DNA from: Saprospiraceae bacterium
GTDB lineage: Bacteria > Bacteroidota > Bacteroidia > Chitinophagales > Saprospiraceae
Length of the DNA: 27,092 bases
NCBI GenBank assembly: GCA_020436865.1
Contig: JAGQXA010000020.1
Location: forward strand, 1-27,092
Direction of reading: 5' to 3'
Below, piece after piece: positions 15,230 through 23,244 of the stretch; within the stretch, counting starts at the first letter, position 1; each line of letters starts with the position of its first letter. Under the pieces are notes generated by a model. It did no database searches, was not told where the DNA came from, and worked only from the letters and a program-made list of their open reading frames with translations. Both the position numbers and the translations under genes were made by a program.

Positions 15230-16747
15230 ATGGCAAATATCGGTCGAGTTAAGCAGATCATCGGGCCTGTCGTGGACATCAGTTTCGCCGGCGAAGGCTC
15301 TGCCCTGCCGGAGATCTTCAATGCATTGGAAATCAGCCGCCCACACGGCGAAGTGCTGGTACTCGAAGTACAGCAGCACCTCGGCGAAGACAGCGTGCGC
15401 GCCATCGCTATGGACTCTACGGACGGCCTGACCCGCGGTACCGAAGCGGTCGACACCGGCAAACCCATTGCTATGCCGGTCGGCGAAGAGATTAAGGGGC
15501 GCCTTTTTAACGTCGTCGGACAAGCGATCGACGGCATCGGCGAAGTGCCCAAAGACGATAACGCCCGCCCGATCCACCGCAAACCGCCGACCTACGAAGA
15601 ACTCTCCACCGAAAAGGAGGTGCTTTACACCGGCATCAAGGTGATCGACCTGATCGAGCCCTACATGAAAGGGGGTAAGATCGGCCTCTTCGGCGGCGCC
15701 GGTGTAGGCAAGACCGTGCTCATCATGGAATTGATCAACAACATCGCCAAGGGCTATGAAGGCATCTCCGTGTTTGCCGGCGTAGGCGAACGTACCCGCG
15801 AAGGCAATGACCTGCTGCGGGAAATGATCGAATCCAACGTGATCAAGTACGGGGAAGAATTCAAGCACAGCATGGAAGCCGGCAGTTGGGACCTCTCCAA
15901 GGTCGACATGAAGGAGCTCGGCAACTCGCAGGCTACCCTCGTGTTCGGCCAGATGAACGAACCTCCCGGCGCCCGCGCCCGCGTGGCCCTTTCCGGTCTG
16001 ACCGTTGCCGAATACTACCGCGACGGCGACCTGAGCGACCCGACCGGCGGCCGCGACATCCTTTTCTTCATCGATAACATCTTCCGCTTTACGCAGGCTG
16101 GTTCGGAAGTATCCGCCCTCTTGGGCCGGATGCCCTCGGCCGTAGGTTACCAACCGACCCTGGCCACCGAGATGGGTCTGATGCAGGAGCGCATCACCTC
16201 GACCAAGCGCGGATCGATCACCTCCGTACAGGCCGTGTACGTGCCGGCTGACGACTTGACCGACCCCGCTCCGGCAACGACCTTCGCCCACCTCGACGCC
16301 ACCACGGTATTGAGCCGGAAGATCGCTTCGCTGGGTATCTACCCGGCCGTGGACCCGCTCGACTCTACCTCGCGCATCCTCGACCCGGCTATCATCGGCG
16401 AGGAGCACTATACTTGCGCTCAACGGGTGAAGAACATCCTCCAGCGCTACAACGAACTGCAAGATATCATCGCCATCCTCGGCATGGAAGAACTTTCGGA
16501 AGAAGACAAACTCGTCGTGCACCGCGCCCGTCGGGTTCAGCGCTTCCTCTCGCAGCCCTTCCACGTGGCCGAGCAATTCACCGGCCTGTCTGGCGTGATG
16601 GTACCGATCGAAGAAACGATCCGCGGCTTCAACATGATCCTCGACGGCGAGGTGGACGAATATCCCGAAACAGCCTTCAACCTGAAGGGCAACATCGAGG
16701 AAGCCATCGAAGCAGGCAAGAAGATGCTGGCCGAAGCGACAGCTTAA
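15230..16747 (+). CDS. atpD: F1F0-ATP synthase subunit beta
   Basis: A 505-residue catalytic beta subunit. The ATG at 15230 starts MANIGRVKQIIGPVVDISF, the normal family N-terminus; an upstream in-frame ATG would add 43 unrelated residues and lie before the promoter. The Walker A motif GGAGVGKT is at 155-162, followed by GVGERTREGNDL with the catalytic Glu, ALSGLTVAEYYRD, a Walker B region ending LFFIDNIFRFTQAGSEVSALLGRMPS (about residues 281-306, named here by its ends), and the conserved ELSEED loop that contacts subunit epsilon. It synthesises ATP at the membrane-bound F1 sector. atpC follows after 31 bases; none of the other synthase genes are here, an arrangement known in many Bacteroidota. 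Confidence 0.98.
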   Translation: MANIGRVKQIIGPVVDISFAGEGSALPEIFNALEISRPHGEVLVLEVQQHLGEDSVRAIAMDSTDGLTRGTEAVDTGKPIAMPVGEEIKGRLFNVVGQAIDGIGEVPKDDNARPIHRKPPTYEELSTEKEVLYTGIKVIDLIEPYMKGGKIGLFGGAGVGKTVLIMELINNIAKGYEGISVFAGVGERTREGNDLLREMIESNVIKYGEEFKHSMEAGSWDLSKVDMKELGNSQATLVFGQMNEPPGARARVALSGLTVAEYYRDGDLSDPTGGRDILFFIDNIFRFTQAGSEVSALLGRMPSAVGYQPTLATEMGLMQERITSTKRGSITSVQAVYVPADDLTDPAPATTFAHLDATTVLSRKIASLGIYPAVDPLDSTSRILDPAIIGEEHYTCAQRVKNILQRYNELQDIIAILGMEELSEEDKLVVHRARRVQRFLSQPFHVAEQFTGLSGVMVPIEETIRGFNMILDGEVDEYPETAFNLKGNIEEAIEAGKKMLAEATA

Positions 16748-16778
16748 GGTCGTTTAATTCAACGCAACAACTTACGCC

Positions 16779-17024
16779 ATGTATATCACTGTTCTAACGC
16801 CTGACAAGCAGATCTTCCAGGGATCGATCACTTCGGTCAAAGTACCCGGCACCAGCGGCCGCTTCCAGGTGCTGCGCAATCACGCCCCCATCGTAGCATC
16901 GCTGGGCGTGGGCGACGTCAACATCCGCAAGGAAGACGGCGCCGAAATGACCTTCCACATCCAGAAGGGCTTCATCGAGGTACTGAACAACCAAATCTCG
17001 CTTTTGGTACAAGGCGTCGTCTGA
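16779..17024 (+). CDS. atpC: F1F0-ATP synthase subunit epsilon, short form
   Basis: An 81-residue protein covering only the N-terminal beta-sandwich of epsilon: LTPDKQIFQGSITSVKVPG, then GRFQVLRNHAPIVASLGVGD, then a final strand pair ending LVQGVV. The usual ~50-residue C-terminal helical hairpin, which inhibits ATP hydrolysis in E. coli and Bacillus, is absent. The frame is intact and a terminator follows closely, so this is the true end, not a frameshift. Epsilon links gamma to the c-ring. Short epsilons are usual in Bacteroidota, so this copy is probably normal for the lineage. Confidence 0.95.
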   Translation: MYITVLTPDKQIFQGSITSVKVPGTSGRFQVLRNHAPIVASLGVGDVNIRKEDGAEMTFHIQKGFIEVLNNQISLLVQGVV

Positions 17025-17048
17025 TAATTATCATTTCGCTGATATAGA

Positions 17049-17086
17049 GGGGTAAAGCCAGTGGCTTTACCCCTTTTTTATTTTTC
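17049..17086 (+). terminator. Rho-independent terminator of atpD-atpC
   Basis: GGGGTAAAGCC (17049-17059) pairs perfectly with GGCTTTACCCC (17063-17073) around the loop AGT, followed by TTTTTTATTTTT. This is a textbook intrinsic terminator 25 bases after the atpC stop codon. Confidence 0.95.
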
Positions 17087-17096
17087 CCGATTTGGC

Positions 17097-17104
17097 TATC
17101 TTGT
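17097..17104 (+). promoter_or_regulatory. Possible -7 box of the giant-protein gene
   Basis: TATCTTGT fits TAnnTTTG at six of eight positions and lies just past the atpC terminator. Transcription would start near 17111, which supports the ATG at 17147 (leader of about 36 bases) over the one at 17111 (leaderless). Confidence 0.4.
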
Positions 17105-17146
17105 CCGATCATGACCCCATTTCCCTGCTCCAAATCCTGTCGGACT

Positions 17147-20100
17147 ATGTGCAAGCGCCTCCCGCTCCTCCTGCTGGCCTCCCTCCTGTCGCTCCCCATT
17201 TACGCCCAATTGGTCAAGGATGCAAAGGCGCTGGCGGAGACTTTCCGCAAGGCGCCGGCCGTAGAACTCGACCTCGGAAACGAGCCGATCCGCGGACTGC
17301 AGATCTACCACAACGCTCTGCGCCTGTCGCCTGAAGAGATCCGCCCACGAATGATCTTGGAGTTGGGGCAATACGAACTTTACGGACTGGATCGCTCCAT
17401 CGCGCTGAGTTACGGCGACCGCTCCGTGCCCATCAACCCCGCCGAAAAAGTCACCATCCAAAATGACCCGCTGACCCTAAGCTATAGCGGTGGAAGCCAA
17501 GGTAGATTGCTGATGCAGCCCAACCACAACAGCCGGGTAACGATCGTTGACCCGAGCTCCGATTCTACCCACACCTACACTCACTTCGCTTCGATCACCG
17601 ATTTCATCGTCAATAGCCCGATCGATGCGGGCGATCTCTCCGAACCGCTGGAACTTTCGGGCGCCGATCCAGAGTCGTTCGACATCGAGATCTATCAGAT
17701 CAACGGAGCCGACACCTTGTGGCTCCTGTACCGGCGTGACCCTTTCCTATTGCAACCATCTGGTAAACCCACCACCTTTTTCTATAGAGCCGACACTTTG
17801 GAATGGACCTCCGACGCTACCGGCTCCATCCCCAAGAAAGAACTTCAAGATCAGCTGTGTATCCTCCTGCGCCATTCCGAATTCGCCGACGAAACCCGCT
17901 TCTACGGCCAGCCGCTTAGCAAGCTGGCCGACGTATTTGCGGAAAATCCCTACCTGCACGACTATCTCCCGGAAGACCTCTTCCCGGAAAACACCCTCTA
18001 TATTCAGGAATACTGGTTCCCCGCCGACTTCGGGTGCGAACTCACCGCCGACCCCTCGCTTTCCTGGCAAGACATCCTCTACCGCGAGGGCAAGGTATCG
18101 CTGGAAAGCCGGACCCGCCTGCAAGAGGTCATCGAAGACCCCGACAAGCGCATCCTGGCCCGCGACCGCCTCGAACGGGTCTCGCAGATCAGCACGGCGC
18201 GCAGCGAACAATTGCAACCCCAAGGCATCGACGCCACTGCCATTATCGTCGGCCTCTCCGATTTCATCACCGAACGGGCCCAGGAAGAGCTTTACATCAC
18301 CTTCCTCGAGCATTTTCAGGAAATGCTCAACGACACCAGCAAGGAGATCCATATCCTCTTCCCCAATACCGTCAACCTGCTCAACCAGTTCGACGTGGTC
18401 AACTACCGCCAGATGCTGCAGACGGCCAAGCCGGCCTTCCTCAAAGACCTGCAACACCTGGCCCTGCATTTTCCACAATTGCTGAAACTCGAGAAATATC
18501 AGCAGTTCTACGATTCTCCGGAGGTATTCAACCTGGCCTTGTTCTACGAGATCACCAACATGGTCTACCTCGACATCCCGGTCGATACCGTGCTGCTGAA
18601 AACCTATCAAGACCTCCGGATCCGCCAGGAAGACCTGACCGCCACCATTCTCAACCGGGTAGCGCATCGCCTGTACCAGAACGGCGCCGCCAGCGCGCGG
18701 CTCAATAGTCTGTCGAACGACATGAGCGACTACTGCAGCAAACTGCGTGGGCAATATGAAGAACTTCGGTACCTATCGGCCACCCTTACCGCCGAACTGG
18801 ACACCTTAGAACTGCTGCAGTCGAATATCCTGCCCAGTCCGCCCCAGCACATCAGCAGCCTGATCAACAGCCTGCAGAGCAATTTGGCCAACCTCGTTGC
18901 CGACCAGGAGCGCCTGCTGGCCAAATCCGAAAACAGCACCTCCGACGAAGTATTCGACTACTTTGAAAACTACCTGCAAGCCAATCTGTCGGGCGAAGAC
19001 TACTACGGCTACGCCCTGCAAAACCCTGACCTCGAACGCTTCGATCACTATTTCGGACATCCGACGGAGCCCGTCGAACTAGTGACCAAAGGGCTGCGAC
19101 AATCACGCGTATTGCTCGACATGCAACTGCCCGGCGACTACCAATACTGGCAGAGCGAAGCCGGCGAACTGGAGGAAAGCGTGCGACAGCTGAAGACCGA
19201 GATCCTGAAAATGATCGCCGGTAATCTGGATGTCCGTCTCGAACGGGTACGAGCTAAGAAAGAACTCCTGCGCTTTGCCCTGGAGGCCGAAGCTGCTTTC
19301 TGGAGAAAGCGGCCCCGCACGCATCAGCAGGTATCGGCCCTGCAGTTCCTCGACAGCGTGCTGACCAAAAACGACATCTGGGCGGAAGTCGACCACACGC
19401 TGCTCTACGACCCGACTCCCGTCAGAGCCCTGCTGCAGTCCGAAGAGTATTTTGCCCGCATCAACCAACGGGTCGCACTGGCGGAGTCCAACCTGGAAGA
19501 AGTGTACTGGCGGACTCAACAACAATTAGCCATCTTACAGGAAAGACAGGCCGGCCTTAAGATCAACAGCGCCTGGCATCAGGCCCATCAGGAACAGATG
19601 GCACTTCGCATGGAGCACTGGACGCAGGTCGACTCGCTCGTCGACGCCTTCTGCCGCTGGCGCGAACAATCGGTCATGCCCGGCACCCGCCGCCCCGGCC
19701 CGGACGACCTGATGTTGGAAGACATCGACACCTTCAAGGTAAATCTGTCGAACCTCAACGCGACCTACGAGCAACTACTGGCAGAACTTCGCCAAGACCT
19801 CGCCGACGACATGGCCGCCAATCCCGGCAAGTACGTCCAGGCCGACCAGGAAATGGCGCCCCTTTATTCGGCAACCCACAATCTCTTCCTCGCCGAGCTG
19901 GAAAGCCGCCTGGCCTCCGAGCGGCTCATCGATTCGAGTAAATACGTCCAACTCGATCAGATTGCTCAAGGCCTTTCCCAGTGCGGAACATGGATCGAGG
20001 AGACCAAGGAGAAAACCGGCAAGCTGAAGTCGGGTCTCGAGGACCTGGAGCGCGAGCACGGCAAAAGCCTCTTCGCCGCCCGCCAAAACGCCGAAGACCT

Positions 20101-21439
20101 GACCCGGGCGATGGAACTGGGCATACATCTGCTGTTTTCGTTTCAGCAGGATTATCACCTCGACTCTCTCGTCCTCTACGATACGCTGCAGGTGACCATC
20201 ACCGAGCGGCGGCCCGAGCGTCTGGCAGTCGAAACCGACACCATGCGTTCCTACCTGCGCACCGAACTCATTCCGCTGGATACCATTCCCGATCCGGCTT
20301 TCCGCAAGTGGATCAGCAAAGTGTCTTTCGACTCGATCATGGCCGATCCGTTCCAACGCGCCGCCTTTCTCGGGTTGCTCTACCAACGGCTGCAATCGGT
20401 CCAGGTGGCCCCTGGCCGGCTTTCGCCGAAAGGACTCTCGGTGCTGGCCACCGAAGGCGTGAATGCCTTTGCCGACATCGACGATTACCGCCAGCGCCTC
20501 AAGCAGAAAAAGGCCCGGAAGGAAAAACTGAGCTTCCAGGATTACTACCCCTTCATCCGCACCTCCGTGCAGATGATCAACACCACGCTGACCACCCAGA
20601 TCGGGCAGGAAGCGCTGGTCGACAAATACCCTTCTCTGCGCCCCATCCCGGGACTGACGGAAAACGGGCTATCGATGTACGAGAGTATTTTCGCCAAGCA
20701 ATATGGCCAGGCCCTGTACCACGCCATGGACCTCCTGAAGATCATCTGGGATGCCGAATTTCCATCCGAGCGGAAAGCCAACGGCAAGCTAAAGCTCTCC
20801 GACGACCAGAAAAAGAACGAGCGAGTGCGCAACGCCATCCTGCTGTATGGCACCTTCATGGCCCAGGTGCTCGACGCCGATTCGCCGGAAGAAGTGAAAG
20901 CCGCCCTCGACGCTGCCGCCGTACCGGTGGGCAGTTCGCGCAACAAACGCGAGCAGATCTTCAATCTCAGCATTAATTCATATCTGGGAGTGGCCGTGAG
21001 CAACGAAAAACTGGAGCGCCCCGCCCCCGGGCAGGCTCCGGACAGGCTTGCCTTTGGGCTGAGCGTGCCGGTAGGTGTAAGCGCCAGTTTTGCCCTGTCG
21101 TGGCCTCGTCATAGTTCGATCAGCGTTTTCGCCTCCCTGCTCGACCTGGGCGCCGTTACCTCCTTCCGGATCAACGACCCCTACGCGGAGGATCTGCCCG
21201 AACTAAATTTCAAGAACGTCTTTGCACCGGGCGGTTTCCTGATCTACAATTTCCCCAAAAGCCCGATTTCGCTGGGCTTTGGCTTCCAACAAGGTCCGCA
21301 ACTTCGAAGCATTACGGAAAATGGCATTGAGATCGACAAATCGTCGGCCTTCCGGGGTCCGATCGGCTTCCTGAGTATAGACGTGCCCTTGTTCAACTTG
21401 TACCAGGGCCCCAAACGATTGACGAAGATCCATAAATAG
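17147..21439 (+). CDS. Giant exported helical protein of unknown function, possible C-terminal beta-barrel
   Basis: I do not recognise the family. From the ATG at 17147 it has 1430 residues and a clean signal peptide (MCKRLPLLLLASLLSLPIYAQ); the in-frame ATG at 17111 would put 12 unrelated residues in front. An early beta-rich region (to about 260) contains ELDLGNEPIRGLQIYHNALR. A very long, mostly helical middle (about 280-1260) has heptad-like Leu/Glu/Gln-rich stretches suggesting coiled coils. The last ~160 residues (from about 1271) alternate hydrophobic and polar positions (LAFGLSVPVGVSASFALSW, SISVFASLLDLGAVTSF, PISLGFGFQQGPQL, PIGFLSIDVPLFNLY), like strands of an outer-membrane barrel. 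A periplasm-spanning, outer-membrane-anchored protein is a plausible reading, not shown. The next gene follows after 28 bases, so they probably work together. Confidence 0.85.
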   Translation: MCKRLPLLLLASLLSLPIYAQLVKDAKALAETFRKAPAVELDLGNEPIRGLQIYHNALRLSPEEIRPRMILELGQYELYGLDRSIALSYGDRSVPINPAEKVTIQNDPLTLSYSGGSQGRLLMQPNHNSRVTIVDPSSDSTHTYTHFASITDFIVNSPIDAGDLSEPLELSGADPESFDIEIYQINGADTLWLLYRRDPFLLQPSGKPTTFFYRADTLEWTSDATGSIPKKELQDQLCILLRHSEFADETRFYGQPLSKLADVFAENPYLHDYLPEDLFPENTLYIQEYWFPADFGCELTADPSLSWQDILYREGKVSLESRTRLQEVIEDPDKRILARDRLERVSQISTARSEQLQPQGIDATAIIVGLSDFITERAQEELYITFLEHFQEMLNDTSKEIHILFPNTVNLLNQFDVVNYRQMLQTAKPAFLKDLQHLALHFPQLLKLEKYQQFYDSPEVFNLALFYEITNMVYLDIPVDTVLLKTYQDLRIRQEDLTATILNRVAHRLYQNGAASARLNSLSNDMSDYCSKLRGQYEELRYLSATLTAELDTLELLQSNILPSPPQHISSLINSLQSNLANLVADQERLLAKSENSTSDEVFDYFENYLQANLSGEDYYGYALQNPDLERFDHYFGHPTEPVELVTKGLRQSRVLLDMQLPGDYQYWQSEAGELEESVRQLKTEILKMIAGNLDVRLERVRAKKELLRFALEAEAAFWRKRPRTHQQVSALQFLDSVLTKNDIWAEVDHTLLYDPTPVRALLQSEEYFARINQRVALAESNLEEVYWRTQQQLAILQERQAGLKINSAWHQAHQEQMALRMEHWTQVDSLVDAFCRWREQSVMPGTRRPGPDDLMLEDIDTFKVNLSNLNATYEQLLAELRQDLADDMAANPGKYVQADQEMAPLYSATHNLFLAELESRLASERLIDSSKYVQLDQIAQGLSQCGTWIEETKEKTGKLKSGLEDLEREHGKSLFAARQNAEDLTRAMELGIHLLFSFQQDYHLDSLVLYDTLQVTITERRPERLAVETDTMRSYLRTELIPLDTIPDPAFRKWISKVSFDSIMADPFQRAAFLGLLYQRLQSVQVAPGRLSPKGLSVLATEGVNAFADIDDYRQRLKQKKARKEKLSFQDYYPFIRTSVQMINTTLTTQIGQEALVDKYPSLRPIPGLTENGLSMYESIFAKQYGQALYHAMDLLKIIWDAEFPSERKANGKLKLSDDQKKNERVRNAILLYGTFMAQVLDADSPEEVKAALDAAAVPVGSSRNKREQIFNLSINSYLGVAVSNEKLERPAPGQAPDRLAFGLSVPVGVSASFALSWPRHSSISVFASLLDLGAVTSFRINDPYAEDLPELNFKNVFAPGGFLIYNFPKSPISLGFGFQQGPQLRSITENGIEIDKSSAFRGPIGFLSIDVPLFNLYQGPKRLTKIHK

Positions 21440-21467
21440 ACACAATAGCCAACGAAAAACCCTTAGC

Positions 21468-22226
21468 ATGGAGTTACCCAAATACTTTCGCGACTTCATT
21501 CAATCGGAAGAACACCCGAGCATGGACGACGTCAAAGCCGTCCTGCGAAATAAGCAGGGGTTCGCGCATCTGTTCTCTCCCGGCTATACCAAAGACGATC
21601 TGCTCGAGATCATCGAAATGCCCAATAATAAGTGCCGGGTCGTGATCGGACAGCCGGAAGAGAACCCCTTGCCCGATCCGGAGATCGAACAACTTATCGA
21701 TTCGGGCAAAGCCCTCGTGTTCATCCACACTTCCGATTTTAAGGGCGACCGCTTGCGGATCGAGAAGTTCCTAAAGAAAGGGGCCTGCCTGGTCTTTGAA
21801 GGGAACAAGGGTTACACCATCCAGTACATCTCCGAACTGATCGCCCAGGCCAAGGAGCGGTTGTTCATCGTACCTTCGGAGTTCAGCCTCGTCGACGTGA
21901 AAACCTTGCTGACCAAAGGCCTGACGGTCGAAGTCCGCAAAGACCTCCCTTTCCTGCAAACCGCCAGGGATGTGGAAGAATTGATCGGCGCCGGCAAGGA
22001 GCGCCTGCTGATCCAGCACGAAGGCTACGCCATTTCCTCCCTGCTGCAATTTTTGGATAAAGGCGCCTGCGTGAAGATCGTTAACCGAAACGGCCTGGAA
22101 GAAGAACGCCTCCTGCTAAATCTGATCCGAAAAGGGCAACAGCGCACCCTCATTCAGATCAATGCCGTCGACAAACGCGACATCCCCCGCTATATGCAAG
22201 AGGGCGCCAAGATCGTCCCGTACTGA
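21468..22226 (+). CDS. Repeat-built alpha/beta protein of unknown function
   Basis: A 252-residue protein without signal peptide or membrane segment, so probably cytoplasmic. I do not recognise the family. Residues 68-252 form four repeats of about 43-48 residues starting near 68, 116, 161 and 210. Each has two helix-strand halves: one like ELI-x-x-GKERL-x-I, the other like L-x-x-FLDKGA-x-V-x-I. Examples are QLIDSGKALVFI, FLKKGACLVF, ELIGAGKERLLI, FLDKGACVKI and YMQEGAKIV. The first 67 residues look like a diverged further unit. This pattern predicts an open alpha/beta solenoid, commonly a protein-binding scaffold. It lies 28 bases behind the giant exported gene on the same strand and is probably co-transcribed, although one product is exported and the other apparently is not. 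Confidence 0.85.
   Translation: MELPKYFRDFIQSEEHPSMDDVKAVLRNKQGFAHLFSPGYTKDDLLEIIEMPNNKCRVVIGQPEENPLPDPEIEQLIDSGKALVFIHTSDFKGDRLRIEKFLKKGACLVFEGNKGYTIQYISELIAQAKERLFIVPSEFSLVDVKTLLTKGLTVEVRKDLPFLQTARDVEELIGAGKERLLIQHEGYAISSLLQFLDKGACVKIVNRNGLEEERLLLNLIRKGQQRTLIQINAVDKRDIPRYMQEGAKIVPY
21669..22223 (+). repeat. Four in-gene alpha/beta repeats of about 45 codons
   Basis: Protein-level repeats in the gene at 21468, starting near residues 68, 116, 161 and 210. The recurring cores are L-I-x-x-G-K-x-R-L-x-I and F-L-x-K-G-A-x-V-x-I. DNA similarity between units is low, so the duplication is old. Confidence 0.7.
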
Positions 22227-22238
22227 CCTTACCCTGCC

Positions 22239-22323
22239 GCAAGCCCCATTTGCTGCGCAGTAGACAAACTTGGCGTTGGCAGGCCCAAACTCACTCTCAC
22301 TCTCACTCTCAAACTCCTTTCAC
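22239..22323 (-). repeat. 3'-end element of the response regulator gene: TCACTC tract and GGCAGG hairpin
   Basis: Three perfect TCACTC hexamers (22291-22308) run into the stop codon of the response regulator. Beyond them is a long hairpin-like arrangement with outer arms CCTGCCG (22243-22249) and GGCAGG (22278-22283). On the minus strand the coding end reads GTGAAAGGAGTTTGA (Val-Lys-Gly-Val-stop). A similar series lies at 24463-24536 at the 3' end of the Xaa-Pro aminopeptidase gene. Confidence 0.5.
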
Positions 22324-23019
22324 CACCATCCGGTACCCCACCCCATGCACATTGAGGATCTCGATGTTCGGATCCTCTTTCAACAACTGCCGTAGTTTGC
22401 TGACGTACACGTTAAGGCTTCGGCCGCGCAGGTAATCTTCGTCGCCCCAAATGCGCTTCAGCACCAAGCGGCGGTCGATCAGCCCTTCCGCGTCGTCGCA
22501 GAAGGCCTGCAGAAGCTTCGATTCGATGGCCGTTAGCTTGATGTCGGTATCTCCTAAGATCAATTCGCGCGTGTAGGCGTTGAAGCGGTAGCGGCCAAGT
22601 TCGTACTCGCGGCGTTCTTCCTTTTCCTCCTGCTGCCGGAAACCGGCCCTCTTCAGAATGGCATTGACCCTGAGGAAGAGCTCTTCCATGCTGAACGGCT
22701 TGGTGATGTAATCGTCGGCGCCCAGCGTCAGTCCCTTGATGCGGTGTTCCTTTTCCGTTTGCCCGGTGAGAAAAATGATCGGTACCTGCTCGTCGATCTC
22801 GCGGATCTCGCCGGCTAGCGTAAATCCGTCCTTCATCGGCATGCGCACGTCGAGGATGCACAGGTCGTACCGACCGGCCTTGAACTCCTGCAAACCTTCT
22901 TCGCCGCTATGCCGCAGGGCGACGGCAAAGCCTTTGGCTTCGAGATATTCCTGGGTCAGTACGCTGAATTGCCGGTCGTCGTCGACCAGCAAAAGCCGGG
23001 CTCCTGCGGTGCTCCTCAT
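22309..23019 (-). CDS. OmpR/PhoB-family response regulator
   Basis: A 236-residue cytoplasmic transcription regulator. The receiver domain (about 8-122) has the acidic pocket LVDDD near 11-15, phosphoacceptor Asp57 in CILDVRMP, the switch Thr85 in FLTG, and Lys107 in TKPFS. A charged linker (QQEEKEERREYE) leads to a winged-helix DNA-binding domain (about 140-235) with LTAIESKLLQAF, RIWGDEDYLRGRSLNVYVSK as recognition region, and the terminal wing VHGVGYRMV. No histidine kinase lies next to it here; the adjacent genes are on the other strand. The last residues (KGV) are specified by the repeated 3' DNA element. Target genes and signal are unknown. Confidence 0.94.
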   Translation of the reverse strand: MRSTAGARLLLVDDDRQFSVLTQEYLEAKGFAVALRHSGEEGLQEFKAGRYDLCILDVRMPMKDGFTLAGEIREIDEQVPIIFLTGQTEKEHRIKGLTLGADDYITKPFSMEELFLRVNAILKRAGFRQQEEKEERREYELGRYRFNAYTRELILGDTDIKLTAIESKLLQAFCDDAEGLIDRRLVLKRIWGDEDYLRGRSLNVYVSKLRQLLKEDPNIEILNVHGVGYRMVVKGV

Positions 23020-23204
23020 ATGATCTGCTTGAACAAACTCTAAAGTGGTTAGCGTCGATTGAAATTAGGAAATCGTCCGGCCATCTCCAAGCCTACCGGC
23101 CGAACTCGGGTGGGAATTGATCCTTTTTAACCAGCCATCCCCCGATTTTACCCTTTTTTACCCTTTTTGGATTTCCCTTGCGCTTTTGCCGGCAGAAACC
23201 CCTG

Positions 23205-23212
23205 CACTTTTG
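23205..23212 (+). promoter_or_regulatory. Possible -7 box of the serine hydrolase gene
   Basis: CACTTTTG fits TAnnTTTG at seven of eight positions. A TTTG at 23185-23188 lies 16 bases upstream, slightly closer than the usual -33 spacing. A start near 23219 would leave a leader of about 26 bases before the ATG at 23245. Confidence 0.45.
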
Positions 23213-23244
23213 CCTCATCAACCATTTACCAAAAAGAATTCCCC

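Noticed and set aside
15206..16576. Long open frame of about 456 codons on the minus strand opposite atpD
   Set aside because: It is the antisense shadow of a highly conserved gene in GC-rich DNA. The translation has no recognisable domain and His/Val/Asp-rich composition typical of reverse frames.
17147..21439. Giant protein considered as a toxin, polymorphic effector or SMC-like ATPase
   Set aside because: It has no Walker motifs, no Rhs/YD repeats and no recognisable toxin domain; the signal peptide and strand-rich tail point to the envelope.
22291..22308. TCACTC repeats considered as a CRISPR or phase-variable tract
   Set aside because: Only three units, no spacers, and located after a stop codon rather than in a promoter or coding start.
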